A DNA stretch of 64,000 nt, taken from assembly GCF_963924675.1 (NCBI RefSeq), contig NC_089238.1:38830879-38894878 (forward strand), given 5' to 3'. Position numbers and translations under genes: made by a program. Below the pieces are notes generated by a model. That model made no database searches. It was given only the letters and a program-made list of their open reading frames with translations, and had not been told where the DNA came from. This document shows positions 33,141 to 43,790 of this stretch, piece by piece (the first letter of the stretch is position 1; every line of letters begins with the position of its first letter). Origin of the DNA: Phocoena phocoena (taxonomy: Eukaryota; Chordata; Mammalia; Artiodactyla; Phocoenidae).

Positions 33141-33771
33141 CAATTAATACTTGCTAATAAATACTTACAAACATACCTACATATATGCCAGAGAAATAGA
33201 CAAATACATGTTTATTAGCAACACCTTGCGAGCACTAGTTTATACCCCCCTCATTTATACTTACTGCACGGAGTCTTGCTGGGTGAGATTCCACTTTCTA
33301 GGAACCCCTGGAACAGCTGAAATGAAGAATAAACACACTTGGCTCAAAATTATAGTGAGAGGTTTAATGAACAACAACAAAAATCAGCATTCACTGTCAG
33401 GGAATGTGACGTGACATGTTTGACTCCAAATCTGAGTTGGTAAAACCCCATCCCCTCCTACCCCACGGTGCTTCATTTCCCTCTCTAGGTGGCCACACAA
33501 AGCCAGCATCCACTTCTGCTTTCACACCTCTGATGCTTCACTGGAATCCACAGTCCACACTGAGTCTTAAAAGTGACAAGATTAAAAACATTTTCTTTTC
33601 TCCATTGAACTTTCATTGCTCCTCCACATAGATGCTGGCTCTGCCTCCGCAGCTAATTAACCAGTCTCAAATCTCTTGATTTTTGATCTCCAAGATGTCC
33701 ACATGTCACATGGTGGCTGTTGCCTGACTAAGCCACTCATCATCCACCAAAACCTTACTTAATTAGTCATT
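33141..33771. other. Unique DNA
   Basis: No gene or repeat recognised. The 33640-33770 part is ATTA-rich (GCAGCTAATTAACCAGTC, CTTACTTAATTAGTCATTCG). Confidence 0.4.
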
Positions 33772-34990
33772 CGTGCAGTAAGCATTTATTGAGCACCTAC
33801 TAGGCACCCAGCTCTGTTCCAGGCATTTGTGCCCTGTAATGGAAAAGCAGCAGACATAATCTGCTGCCTAGACGGAGCTTGGAAAGACAGCCATTAAAAA
33901 AAATAAGCAAATCACACTAGGAAGCGTTTTGAAAGGAAGGTAACAGGGCATGGAAATAAGAAAATAACAGAGGTGATAGCTTACACGAGTCTAAGGACAT
34001 GGAAAACTGAGGACACAGAATCCCCAAAAATCCCCGAGTCAGGGAAGGGCTTGGCATCTTCATGAAATTGCAGATCAAAGTGAGAGAGCGGTGAGAAAGG
34101 AGAGGAATAGTGTGAGACTGAGTTGGAAAGGCAAGATGGGCTAGATGACTGGGTACCCTGTAGCCATGGATGGTGCATTGCAATTTCACACAGGAAGTGA
34201 TGGAAAGCCACTGACGGATTTAAGCAGGAAGGTGACATGATTTGATAAGAAGGATTCCTGTCGTATGGCTATAGTGCCACAATTTTGATCCATTCATCAG
34301 TTGATAGATATTTGGGTTGTTTCCACCTTTTGGCTATTGTAAATAGTGCTGTTACGAACATTCATAGTCATGTTTTTGTTTGAACACCTATTTTCAGTTT
34401 TTTGGGGTGTATACCTAGGAGTGGAATTGCTGGGTCATGTATTAATTAAATGTTGAGCTTCTTAAGGGACTGCCAGATTTTCCCACAGTGGCTGTACCAC
34501 TTTATGTTCCATCACCCATGTATGAGACTTCTAATTTCTCCACATCCTCTACATGCTACGACAAGGATGAACTTTGAACACGTTATGCTAAGTGAAAAAA
34601 AGTCATGCACAAAAGTCCTGTATTGTGTGGTTAAATTTATATGAAATGCACAGAATAGGCAAATCCATAGACACAGAAGGCAGATTAGTGGTTGACAGTA
34701 GCTGCGGGAGAGGGGGAAATGGGGAGTGACTGCTTGACGCATGCAAGGTTTCCTTTTGGAGTGATGAATTAGAGTTCTAAGTTCTAGAATTAGGTAGAGG
34801 TGACGGTTGCACAATGATGTGAGTGTACTTAATGCCACTGACGGTTAAAATGGAAAATTTTATATTGTATATCTTTTACTGCAGTAAAAAAAGGATGCCT
34901 AACAATTGCATGGAGAATTAGTTAGGAGGGAGACTGGAGAAGGATGCCTGGAGGTGAGGTCAGTAGTCTACCTGAGACAGAATGAGGCTC
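33772..34990 (-). mobile_element. L2, split by an L1
   Basis: Antisense L2 from its 3' end (AAGCATTTATTGAGCACCTA, AGGCACCCAGCTCTGTTCCA) to GGATTTAAGCAGGAAGGTGA and CATGATTTGAT. It continues after the L1 as GCATGGAGAATTAGTTAGGA and GGGAGACTGGAGAAGGATGC. The insert occupies 34260-34890. Confidence 0.8.
34260..34890. mobile_element. L1 with inverted 5' part (twin-primed)
   Basis: The left part (34260 to about 34550) is L1 ORF2 3' sequence in antisense: GATCCATTCATCAGTTGATAG, GGCTATTGTAAATAGTGCTG. The right part (about 34555-34890) is the downstream L1 3' end in sense: GTGGTTGACAGTAGCTGCGG, GTGGTTAAATTTATATGAAA. The whole is bounded by a 10-bp TSD, AAGGATTCCT at 34250-34259 and AAGGATGCCT at 34891-34900. 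Inversion of the 5' part within one TSD pair is the hallmark of twin priming during L1 retrotransposition. Confidence 0.85.
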
Positions 34991-35984
34991 ACAGAGGAGA
35001 GAGCCAGCAGAGTCATGCAAAGAGGAACGGAATTCCGTCCAGTGGATGCCTTGCTGGTCCTTCTTAATGCAACCTCTTTTTCCTTTTCCCATCAATTTAC
35101 TGCTTGTACCCACTGATTCATCCCTAGGTCTCTCCTCCCACTGAGTTCTCTATGGTATCAGGCATCCATGCTTTATTACATTTGTTAATAAAGAAAATAA
35201 ATCAGTAGCATCAGACGGCTTAAGGTTGTGTGTGCAAACCTGCTGAGTGGCTCTCATTACACCTTCCCCCACATTTTCCTACCTCAGCCAGCTTAGGGTC
35301 CTCGGCCACGTGGAAGGAAAAAAGCCCTGAAATCAATACAGTAGTTAACGGGAAGGCACTGAAGTGTGGCCAGCCCAGAAGCAATCTGCTGACTCGGAAG
35401 CATGGGGAAGGCTTCTCCGGCAAGGCTGCTGCCTGCCCGAGCCACGGTGGAAGCCCCAGAAAGACGAAGTGCAGTCATCAATCCCAGGGAAGCGAGACTT
35501 GAGTCTACTTCCTGTGTCAGCAGGAGGGAGAAAGAGTTGCAATCCTGAAGCTCCGTTTCTGAGGTGGTAATGAGGCTCCTTCCAACACTGGATGACAGTC
35601 GACATGAATGCAAGTCAGAAATCACCATTTCCTGTTAGCGGCCTGACTTTAATGTGCTGCAGGGTCAGCATGGGCCAGGCCTTTCGGTGTGACTTTGCAG
35701 AGAAGGTGCTCTGATCCCGTTAATATGGGCTCTGCCTCCTCCTCTGACCCTAACACGAATAAGCATGCTGCCATCCGCTCGCATGAAGATCGGGTACAAG
35801 GAGGAGGGCTCAGAACCACGAAGAATAAACACAGCAGACTTAGGCAAGCATCATTCATTGTACTCTCATCTCAAATGATACTATCCTGCAGGTCAGTTAC
35901 AATGGAGCCCGGTGCTGGGCATCGTTACCTATCATTACTGAAAAGAAGATCATTTTATAGGCATCCCTCAGTAGGAAGCAAGGT
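34991..35984. other. Unique DNA, possible regulatory block
   Basis: No repeat. 35220-35880 keeps CpGs (CCTCGGCCACGTGGAAGGAA with a CACGTG E-box, CCATCCGCTCGCATGAAGAT). Open frames on both strands up to 124 codons have no recognisable domain. Confidence 0.4.
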
Positions 35985-36255
35985 AGCAAGGAGCAGACTA
36001 TGTTCTCTGAAGTCACACAAACCCAAGTTTAGCTCTTGTCTCCACGACTTCCTAATTGAGTGACCTTGGGAAGGTGACTTAGAAACTGAGACCCTCAGCC
36101 TTCCTATCTGGAAAATGGACATAATGATATTGATGTCATAAAGCTACTGGGGAGTATATGGTGTATGTGTGTTAAGACTTAAGATGAGGCCTGGGTGCTG
36201 GCAAAGTTCTTCTCCAATAACACAGTGCCTGCAGACAGCAAATGCTCAATACTTT
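35985..36255 (+). mobile_element. MIR
   Basis: Sense MIR: ACACAAACCCAAGTTTAGCT, TTGAGTGACCTTGGGAAGGT, CTATCTGGAAAATGGACATA and a decayed tail with GCAAATGCTCAATAC. Confidence 0.8.
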
Positions 36256-37092
36256 TCAACTCTTTTTATGCCTGGGATCATTGTCTTACCCAAAAGCAGA
36301 GAATTCCATTGCTCTACTGACCTCCCCCAGGATGAGGGGAGCAAATGCCAACAACTGTCAATAACGAACTTACTTTTTCTTAACCTTTTTCTCATCAGGA
36401 CCCACTTTTAGTACTGATCAGGAGTCCTGGCTCGAATCGAAGCCATATTTATCCTAGTTCACGGGGGTGGGGGGGGAGAGTACCCCCACCCCTGAGCCCT
36501 GGAGAAGAGCACCACCCAGAGGAGAGAGAAGTGAGGCCCACCCATGGGTACCTGTGGGAGGAGAAAGGAAGGGGATTTGGGGAGAAGCTCAGTGTCCATC
36601 ACTCTGGGTGCCTCCAGCATGACTCCCTTGAGTTTTGATCCACTGCATAGGTTGCAACCCAAAGGGGAGGGTGCTTTTCCAGGAGACTCTTTCAAAGGAC
36701 ATGCCTAGTGAGGTGTCTTCCCTCCATTGGAGACTCATTGCTCAGGAGAGCCCTTAGCGTGCGGTTAGCGTGATGACTTACGGGTTTGTGTTGGATGGTA
36801 GGGGCAGGGCTGGAGGGAGGCCGGGAACCACGTCACTAAGGCCAGGAGTTTGAAGAAAGCTTTTATGGCAAGTAAGACCTAAAGGCTGAGGCAAGAAAGA
36901 ATATTTCTACCGATATGCTTCATAAGGGCCCGCACTGGAATGTCTAATGTCCTCCAGCAGTGCAATTATGAGTGTCCTGCATGACTTCGTTTACATAAAG
37001 TTCAGAAATCAGCCAAGCAAGCTGATGGGGATAGATATGAGAAGAGTAGTTACCTTGTGAGCGGAGTGACGGGGACAGGGTACAAAAAGGGT
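36256..37092. other. Unique DNA
   Basis: No transposon or gene recognised. It holds the G-rich hairpin listed separately and retains CpGs near 36757-36785 (GCGTGCGGTTAGCGTG). Confidence 0.45.
36463..36492. repeat. G-rich hairpin / possible G-quadruplex
   Basis: GGGGTGGGGG at 36464-36473 pairs exactly with CCCCCACCCC at 36483-36492 over a 9-base loop. The run of G blocks could alternatively fold as a quadruplex. Confidence 0.85.
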
Positions 37093-37112
37093 GCTGGAAT
37101 ATTCTATTTCTT

Positions 37113-37750
37113 TATTTTATTTTATTTTATTTATTTTTTTTTTTTTTGCGGTACGCGGGCCTCTCACTGTTGTGGCCTCTCCCGTTGCGGAGCACAGGCT
37201 CCGGATGCGCAGGCTCAGCGGCCATGGCTCACGGGCCCAGCTGCTCCGCGGCATGTGGGATCTTCCCGGACCGGGGCACGAACCCGTGTCCCCTGCATCG
37301 GTAGGTGGACTCTCAACCGCTGCGCCACCAGGGAAGCCCTATTTCTTTTTTTTAAATTGAAGTGTAGTTGATTTACAATGTTGTGTTAGTTTCACATGTA
37401 CAGCAAAGTGATTCAGTTATATGTATGTATATTCGTTTTCAGATTCTTTTCCCTTGTGAGTTATTACAAGATACTGAATACAGTTCCCTGTGCTATGCAG
37501 TAGGTGCTTGTTGGTTACCTATTTTATATTTTATGTGTTAATCCCAGGCTCATAATTTATCCCTCCACCCTTTCCACTTTGGTAACCATGATTTTGTTTT
37601 CTATGTCTGTGGGCCTCTTTCTGTTTTTCAAATAAGTTCATTTGTATCATTTTTTTTAGATTCCACGTATAAGCAATATCATATGATATTTGTCTTTCTC
37701 TGTCTGACTTCACTTAGTATGATAATCTCTAGGTCCATCCATGTTGGGTT
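37113..37750 (-). mobile_element. L1 3' end, carrying a SINE
   Basis: Antisense L1 3' UTR (AATTGAAGTGTAGTTGATTT, ACAGTTCCCTGTGCTATGCA, GATTCCACGTATAAGCAATA, CTCTAGGTCCATCCATGTTG). A 20-bp TSD with one mismatch lies at 37093-37112 and 37751-37770 (starting GCTGGAAT). A CHR SINE sits within the left TSD/tail region, so the L1 came first. Confidence 0.92.
37121..37339 (-). mobile_element. CHR SINE, short form, nested in L1 flank
   Basis: Antisense SINE with tail TTTTATTTATTTTTTTTT on the left and head GGGCTTCCCTGGTGGCGCAG on the minus strand. Its own TSD is CTATTTCTTT at 37104-37113 and about 37339-37348. That duplicates part of the L1 TSD, showing insertion into the older L1 border. Confidence 0.95.
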
Positions 37751-37770
37751 GCTGGAATGTTCTATTTCTT

Positions 37771-38605
37771 GATCCAAGTGGTGGTTACACAGGTGTTTTC
37801 ATTTTGCAGAACTCCTTTGGGCTCTAAACTTATGATCCATAAGTTTTCTGTATATATGTTATTCTTCCAAAAAAAGTGTTCACTTATGTCTAAAGCACTA
37901 ACTTCCCAAGTCTCCATGACTCACTGAGTAGATTCAGACCATGTGGCTTCAGCAGACACGGGCCATCGTGGCCCAGTACCAGCACTCTCAGAACCACCCA
38001 CCTAGGGGGGTCTTCACTGGGCAGCAGCAGGGGGTGCAGCAGCCTCCCAGGTCACAGAAGCCAGGACACTGGGAGGCTCTACGTGAGCAGATGAATCACT
38101 TGGTGGAGCCCGCAGGTGTAAACATCCCTAATTTAAAGATTCTCAGGAGATATTTAGGGAGGGTTTGGAACACCTTGACCTTCCTGCAAAGTGAGATTAG
38201 TGCACATAGAAAAATAAACCGTATCTAGAAGGTTGCTGCGACCCTGCTCTCCCCCTCAAGTTGAAATGTTTTATGAAGACTTTATCCTGAAATGGTTGTA
38301 AGAAATGGTGGATAATAAGTAGTTAAAGAATATTCATTCCCCTTTCCTTCTTACGCCACGTTGAAGCCATTGAGAAACAGTAAAATAATCTCCTCAAATT
38401 TAATGTAATTGAAGAATCTAAATTTCTGAGCTGTGGACACATCTCTGCTTTTGCTTCTGGAAGAAAATTATTTAAATTAAAATGTCCTTCCCTGCTCAAA
38501 CAATATTAATATGATATTAATGACTATCAAACTGAATGAAACATTATTCACTCATGACACCTCTATGCCAGTGAGTAAAGCTGTTGTCTTTCAGCATCCA
38601 TCAAT
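37771..38605. other. Unique DNA
   Basis: No repeat. 37930-38220 encodes a 95-codon frame (Gln- and Pro-rich at its start) with no recognisable family. 38240-38560 is AT-rich with ATTTAAATTAAAATG and ATATTAATATGATATTAATG, enhancer-like in composition. Confidence 0.4.
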
Positions 38606-38609
38606 GGGC

Positions 38610-38875
38610 ATATGTTAAATTTTGTAATCACTCCTACTCCACTGATGTGGAGATTTTTCTAAAACTTTGGTGCTATAAATATCACTACAGTGAGATGTTT
38701 GTACATAGTTGGCTTTTTCCCTCTCTTTTTGGAATATCTCCAGTAAGTAAGTGAAACTAATTCCTATAAATAGAATAACTAGGTATACAGATTTAGACAT
38801 GTTTAAGGCCTGTGAGAAATGCTTCCTAAATTCTCCCTTTTAAAAATTGTAAATTTCACTTCCAGGGATTATTTT
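38610..38875 (-). mobile_element. Old L1 (L1M/HAL1) fragment
   Basis: Antisense, very decayed. TTTGTACATAGTTGGCTTTT, CAGTAAGTAAGTGAAACTAA and AGAATAACTAGGTATACAGA stand in the order of L1 ORF2 'tgtacatatctctttgtgtac...tctagaagtggaattgctgggtca'. Confidence 0.55.
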
Positions 38876-38905
38876 TAGCTTGTTCTTTGATTTTGTTTTA
38901 TTCAT

Positions 38906-38909
<4 letters not shown>

Positions 38910-38941
<32 letters not shown>
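38910..38941. repeat. (GT)n microsatellite
   Basis: About 15 uninterrupted GT units; a good candidate polymorphic marker. Confidence 0.95.
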
Positions 38942-38942
<1 letters not shown>

Positions 38943-40146
38943 GCAAGGTTATTTGGGGAACGGTCGGAAAAGCTTTGCCCATCATGCCCAGCTCTGGCCT
39001 ATGTGAGCTCTTTGGATTCACAGAGAGAGGCAGTTCTGTGGAATGCAAACTATGGTTTTGAGCTTACCCAAGCTCTTGAAATAGGGACAGCCACATGCAG
39101 CACCCTCTCAAGATTTCTAAAGCAACTGAAATCAGACTTCATATTCAAATCGTCTCTGGCTGAATTACTTCCAATCTAAAATGGCTTTGAAACTTTTCAT
39201 ATTAATGGATTTGAATATAAAAAGTAATAAGAGAAATCTATAGACCTATATAATTTTAAAGTTTTATGCATGTGAACCTGGAAATATTAGAAACATAGCT
39301 CTTGCTGATGAATAATATTCGCAATCTAAGAGGATCTATGATGTGGCCTGGGTGTGGGGAAAGACTGATCCAATAGCACAGTGATGTTTTTCAAGGGCAC
39401 AAGAAGGAGTTTAAGGCAGGGACATACTGCAACAGACAAAAGAAAGGAAGAAGGGATGTTACCATTTAATTTGCCTTGTTTGCCTCTAGTAGGGGCTTCC
39501 AAAACCTGTACTCTTCTTCCTACAAATGTCATAGTGTGCTCTCCAGATCCTCAATTTGTAATGTTTTCTTCCTCAGAAAGTTTTCAAAATCTTATTAAAA
39601 TGACACTGACAGTATAGGAATTTTAAAAGGAAAATAATTGAGTAAAAAGGAAAAAAAAACAAATATAGCAATTATAACGTGTTTCTGTGGTTAAGTATAC
39701 ACCGGGGGCTCTGAGCTCCCTGACATCCAAGATAAAGAAGGAAATGTGGTGCTTTTCATATGACATGAGAAATCCTCCTGATTCTGTTAACTGAATCAAC
39801 GAGAAACTTGATTTCTGAGAGAAACTTCTCTGGGCCATTATGCAAGGGCCACAGGATAATATGAAGGTCAACATTATCTACCAGAATTTTACAGCAAACG
39901 CCGAAATTGAATTCATTCTTTGAGCTTTTCACACAACCTTCAATTAAAGTTAGAGGAGTTGGCCGCCATCCAATTCAGCAACGCAATTGTGTGAGGACTA
40001 GGGTGATATATTTCAGGTTTGTAACACGAGGACCACAAAGACCTCTCTCATGTTCAGGTTTCCAGGGAATGACCATTTAGCTCAGGGTCTATCAGGACAA
40101 AGGTTGGGTGTGAAAAGGCAAGGTCAGCATGACATTAAGAAATCAG
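38942..40146. other. Unique DNA
   Basis: No gene or transposon recognised over 1.2 kb. Frames up to 99 codons lack domains. 39890-40080 keeps complex sequence with CpGs (GGCCGCCATCCAATTCAGCA, CAACGCAATTGTGTGAGGAC). Confidence 0.4.
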
Positions 40147-40650
40147 TGTTTCACAAAACTGATTCAGCATCATAATCGTGTGTGTGTGTGTGTGTGTGTG
40201 TTTTAAAGAAGATGTTGGGGGTAGGAGTTTATTAATTTATTTTATTTATTTTTGCTGTGCTGGGTCTTCGTTTCTGTGCGAGGGCTTTCTCTAGTTGCGG
40301 CAAGCGGGGGCCACTCTTCATCGCGGTGCGCGGGCCTCTCACTGTCGCGGCCTCTCTTGTTGCGGAGCACAGGCTCCGGACGCGCAGGCTCAGCGGCCAT
40401 GGCTCACGGGCCCAGCTGCTCCGCGGCATGTGGGATCCTCCCGGACCGGGGCACGAACCCGTGTCCCCTGCATCGGCAGGCGGACTCTCAACCACTGCGC
40501 CACCAGGGAAGCCCTGTGTGTGTGTGTCTAATACACTAAAACAGAAACGCTGGGGATAGTGCTCAGGAGTGTGTATTTTTTTTTAAGTTCACTGTCCAGA
40601 TGAATCAAGTGCAGACAGTTTGAGCCAGCATTTGGAAACACCTGGTCGAG
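40147..40650 (+). mobile_element. MER5A-like element, split
   Basis: The left end CAGTGTTTCACAAAACTGAT and CAGCATCATAATC resemble the MER5A start. After a GT run (40179-40201), some unclear bases and a SINE, AAACAGAAACGCTGGGGATA and CAAGTGCAGACAGTTTGAGC resemble its 3' half. The GT tract and SINE are later additions. Confidence 0.5.
40231..40514 (-). mobile_element. CHR SINE, long form
   Basis: Antisense long form. Beyond the shared body it holds the extra 3' part reading TTTGCTGTGCTGGGTCTTCG, GAGGGCTTTCTCTAGTTGCG and CCACTCTTCATCGCGG before joining the common GCGCGGGCCTCTCACTG. CpGs are well retained, suggesting a young copy. GT repeats lie on both sides. Confidence 0.95.
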
Positions 40651-41638
40651 GTGGAGCTTCCTGAAGGCTTTCTTTCTCTTCCGGCCTTTGGCAGGAGTCA
40701 GGTAGCAAAGGAGAGGAGACTGGGATCCCTGAAGAACATCTACCAGGTAGAAGTGGAAGATGAAGGGTGAAACCTTCATCTTAAGAGCTGCTTAGGGACC
40801 ATCATGGTTTGGGAAGAAAGAACGAGAGTCGAGGCCATGAGCTCATGCTGACCTGCCCACTTCTTGTATTCATGGGCCCCAGATACTCCCTGCAAAGCAC
40901 AGGTGCCCGTTAGCGGCATCCTTCTCACATGGCGATGCCTCTCTGCTCTGGCAAATTTTGATAAACGCAATGCCAAGTTGAGCAGTGTGCAACCACCGCA
41001 AGCAATATTAATCAAAGAAGGGGCTGGTAGATCTCTCGGGTACTTTTGTAGCTGGGGAAAAATAATCGCGTGTCTGATTTTTTCAAAAGACCACATTCTT
41101 TGGTTCATTTTTTTTAAACCTAACAATCAGGCTGTCTGCAGTCCAATAGATAGAGTGGTATCACCAGCTAATGTGTAAAAAGCTGTCCCCTGGAGGCCTA
41201 TTCCTGATTTGTACTCTCTCCATGTCCCCGAAACACTAAATAAATAAAAGTAGATGGCTTTTAATGAAAACCTTAGCCTCCTCGGTTTAGCTTTTAATTG
41301 TGTGACAAACACACACGCGCATCACATCCTGAGTTGTTTATTGGAATTACAAACCCTCAGCCTAAATGTCAGGCTATGCCACAGAGAAACGTGAACAGCT
41401 CAGTTTATTAATGGCAAGTTCGAAGGTTGGTCCCATCATTCATTGCTATGGGGACTCCAGCTTGCTGAAGCTCTCAGCTTCCAATACAGATCAACACGAT
41501 CCCGACATTGACGTAGAGCAGATTAGAAACCCACGGCACAAGAGAAGACTGATGAAACCCCTTTGTAGGCTTCAAATAATTCACGTGTAGAAACTTGGAA
41601 CAAAAGACAAGACGCACCTTGACTTGTGTTGGCTTGGA
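40651..41638. promoter_or_regulatory. Candidate conserved non-coding block
   Basis: Nearly 1 kb with no repeat. Dense complex sequence with kept CpGs: TGATAAACGCAATGCCAAGT, CCGCAAGCAATATTAATCAA, AAAAATAATCGCGTGTCTGA, AGCTTTTAATTGTGTGACAA, and later CAACACGATCCCGACATTGA. Open frames on both strands reach 74-116 codons but show no domain or splice pattern. Regulatory function is inferred only. Confidence 0.4.
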
Positions 41639-41652
41639 TTAAAAGGCTTTAA

Positions 41653-41954
41653 AGGAGCTTCCCTGGTGGCGCAGTGGTTGAGAATCTGCCCGCCCATGCA
41701 GGGGACACGGGTTCGAGCCCTGGTCTGGGAAGATCCCACATGCCGCGGAGCAACTGGGCCCGTGAGCCACAACTACTGAGCCTGCACGTCTGGAGCCTGT
41801 GCTCTGCAACAAGAGAGGCCATGACAGTGAGAGGCCCAAGCACTGCGATGAAGAGTGGCCCCCACTCGCCGCAACTAGAGAAAGGCCATGCACAGAAACG
41901 AAGACCCAGCACAGCCAAAAATAAATAAATACATACATACATACAATTTTTTTA
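41653..41954 (+). mobile_element. CHR SINE, long form
   Basis: Sense long form starting AGCTTCCCTGGTGGCGCAGT. Box B GGTTCGAGCCC is intact. The extra segment CACTCGCCGCAACTAGAGAA and the end GACCCAGCACAGCCAAAAAT are followed by AAATAAATACATACATACAT. The TSD AAAAGGCTTT lies at 41641-41650 and just after the tail at about 41956-41965. Confidence 0.96.
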
Positions 41955-41999
41955 AAAAAAGGCTTTTCAGGTTTGCCCGATTTGGATCTGTTCACAATA

Positions 42000-42145
42000 G
42001 ATTTGGTGACAATGTCTGAGGCTCCTTTTTCTCATCAGAAAGTAGCCATAATATCATCTGCCTCTATAGGATTGCTGTGAGGTTTTAGTATCATATGTTT
42101 TAATATCTACTACACACATGTAGTATGTTGTCAAAACAATAACAG
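42000..42145 (+). mobile_element. MIR fragment
   Basis: CCTTTTTCTCATCAGAAAGT, ATCATCTGCCTCTATAGGAT and TGCTGTGAGGTTTTAGTATC follow the sense MIR 'cctcatctgtaaaatgg...gggttgttgtgaggatt'. Confidence 0.65.
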
Positions 42146-43199
42146 CTAGTTTAATTGATAGGAAAATATTTTTTAAATGTATAGGGTAGAGTCTAATCTT
42201 GAACTGAATAGTTAATTCTTTCAATTTGAGAATTCACCAAAAAATTTATGATCAAGACCACATACAGATAAAGGCCTATGATGTGCATAAAATAAAACAA
42301 TTGAAAGTACAAGTCAGGAAGGACACCTTGTAATGCTGACTCCATACTCCAACTGGTACCCAGATCGGAACAGATCTTCCTGGATCAAAAGCAGGAGTCA
42401 CTTTTCCAGTTCCTGTTGTCATGTCATTAAGGTGACAAAATGCCAAAGGAACAGGGAGCTGAGGAGAAGAACAGTGCCAGCAGTCAGCAATGGGCCTCGA
42501 AGCATCCTACCCTAATGGTACTATGCTGGACATTATTAGTTTATGATACATTCTTCTCCATGTAAAAACAGCAAAAAAATTGACTAAAAGAAATAACCTT
42601 AGGTCAATAAACAACTATAACCCTGTAGGCATCTTGGCGCTTATAAATCCCTTAATGTTTTCACTGGGGGAATGGAATCATTGATACTGGAAAAGCAAGC
42701 AGCCAAGTAAAAATGGGTATCATCATGTTTTCTTAAGAAATTCTTCAAGGAGCATTCATTCCTGTTGATCTGCTATTTACAGACCCAGAAGCTTTGCTTT
42801 ATTTGGTTCTAGCCCACATGCCTTATAGATGTTATCTCCCCTTGAGTCCCACAGGGTGAGAACCTGTTTATCATAAGGAAGACAAGATACTTGGCTGATT
42901 AACAAGTAAATTAACAGCAACTACTAAAAACGACTCAGTTAAATGCTTGTCCAATAATGTTTATCAGTTTTCGAATGGAAGCAGTGCAGGGTTTTCTGGG
43001 TGCATTTGGGTCCCAGATATACCTTGGTGAGCTGAAGTTGACTTTCCTTTTATTATGGCAGGTGGGGAGTAGGAAGGTCTTAATTGACAGCACCATACTG
43101 TACCATCAAAGAATGGTTAACACAATCAGCTCTCAATAAGTGCTTGCTTCACACCGGAGGCTGAGCCAGAGCCACCCCTGGGGGCCCAAAGACACGTCT
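42146..43199. other. Unique DNA
   Basis: No gene. A weak L2-like run may lie at about 42810-42880 (TTATCTCCCCTTGAGTCCCA). Otherwise nothing recognised. Confidence 0.4.
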
Positions 43200-43395
43200 G
43201 TGAGCTCCCACTTACTGGGAGCATAGTATGTGCCAGCACAGTGCACATACTGCATGCATGTTTCACGTATCGCGTCATTCCTCTCCCACTTTACAGATGA
43301 GAAAACAGATTCAGAGAGATTAAGTGATTTGCCCAAATGCACATGGCCAGTGAGTGGCAAGACCAAGGCCTCAGCTGCATTCTGCCTTCCTCAGA
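43200..43395 (-). mobile_element. MIR
   Basis: Antisense MIR: GAGCATAGTATGTGCCAGCA, CCCACTTTACAGATGAGAAA, GAGATTAAGTGATTTGCCCA, GGCCAGTGAGTGGCAAGACC. Confidence 0.87.
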
Positions 43396-43542
43396 ACTGC
43401 TGTTGGAACATATGTGCCAGTCAGGGAGTGAGAAGTCTTTTCTATTCTCCGCTATAACCTCATCATCCAGCACAGGACCTGGTTCAAAGCGTGTGCTCCG
43501 TAAATATCTGATGAGGGACAGATGTCCAGGACAACTGATCAT

Positions 43543-43790
43543 AATTTTTTAATATTTATTTACCTATTTATTTATTCATCTATCTATCTATCTATCTATC
43601 TGTCTGTCTGGCTGCGCCAGGTCTTAGTTGCAGCACGCAGGGTCTTCACTGCTGCGTGCAGGATCTTTAGTTGCAGCATGTGAGCTCTTAGTTGCAGCAT
43701 GCAGAATCTAGTTCCCTGACCAGGGATCAAACCCCGACTCCCTGCATTGGGAGTGCAGAGTCTTAACCACTGGACCACCAGGGAAGTCCC
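43543..43790 (-). mobile_element. Older tRNA-derived SINE (CHR-1-like)
   Basis: Antisense. On its own strand it starts GGGACTTCCCTGGTGGTCCA, has box B-like GGTTTGATCCC, and repeats GCTGCAACTAAG-type units before a (TAGA)n tail, here TCTATCTATCTATCTATCTG at about 43579-43605. The TSD AACTGATCATA lies at 43532-43542 and 43791-43801. It differs clearly from the other 13 SINEs, hence an older subfamily. Confidence 0.93.
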
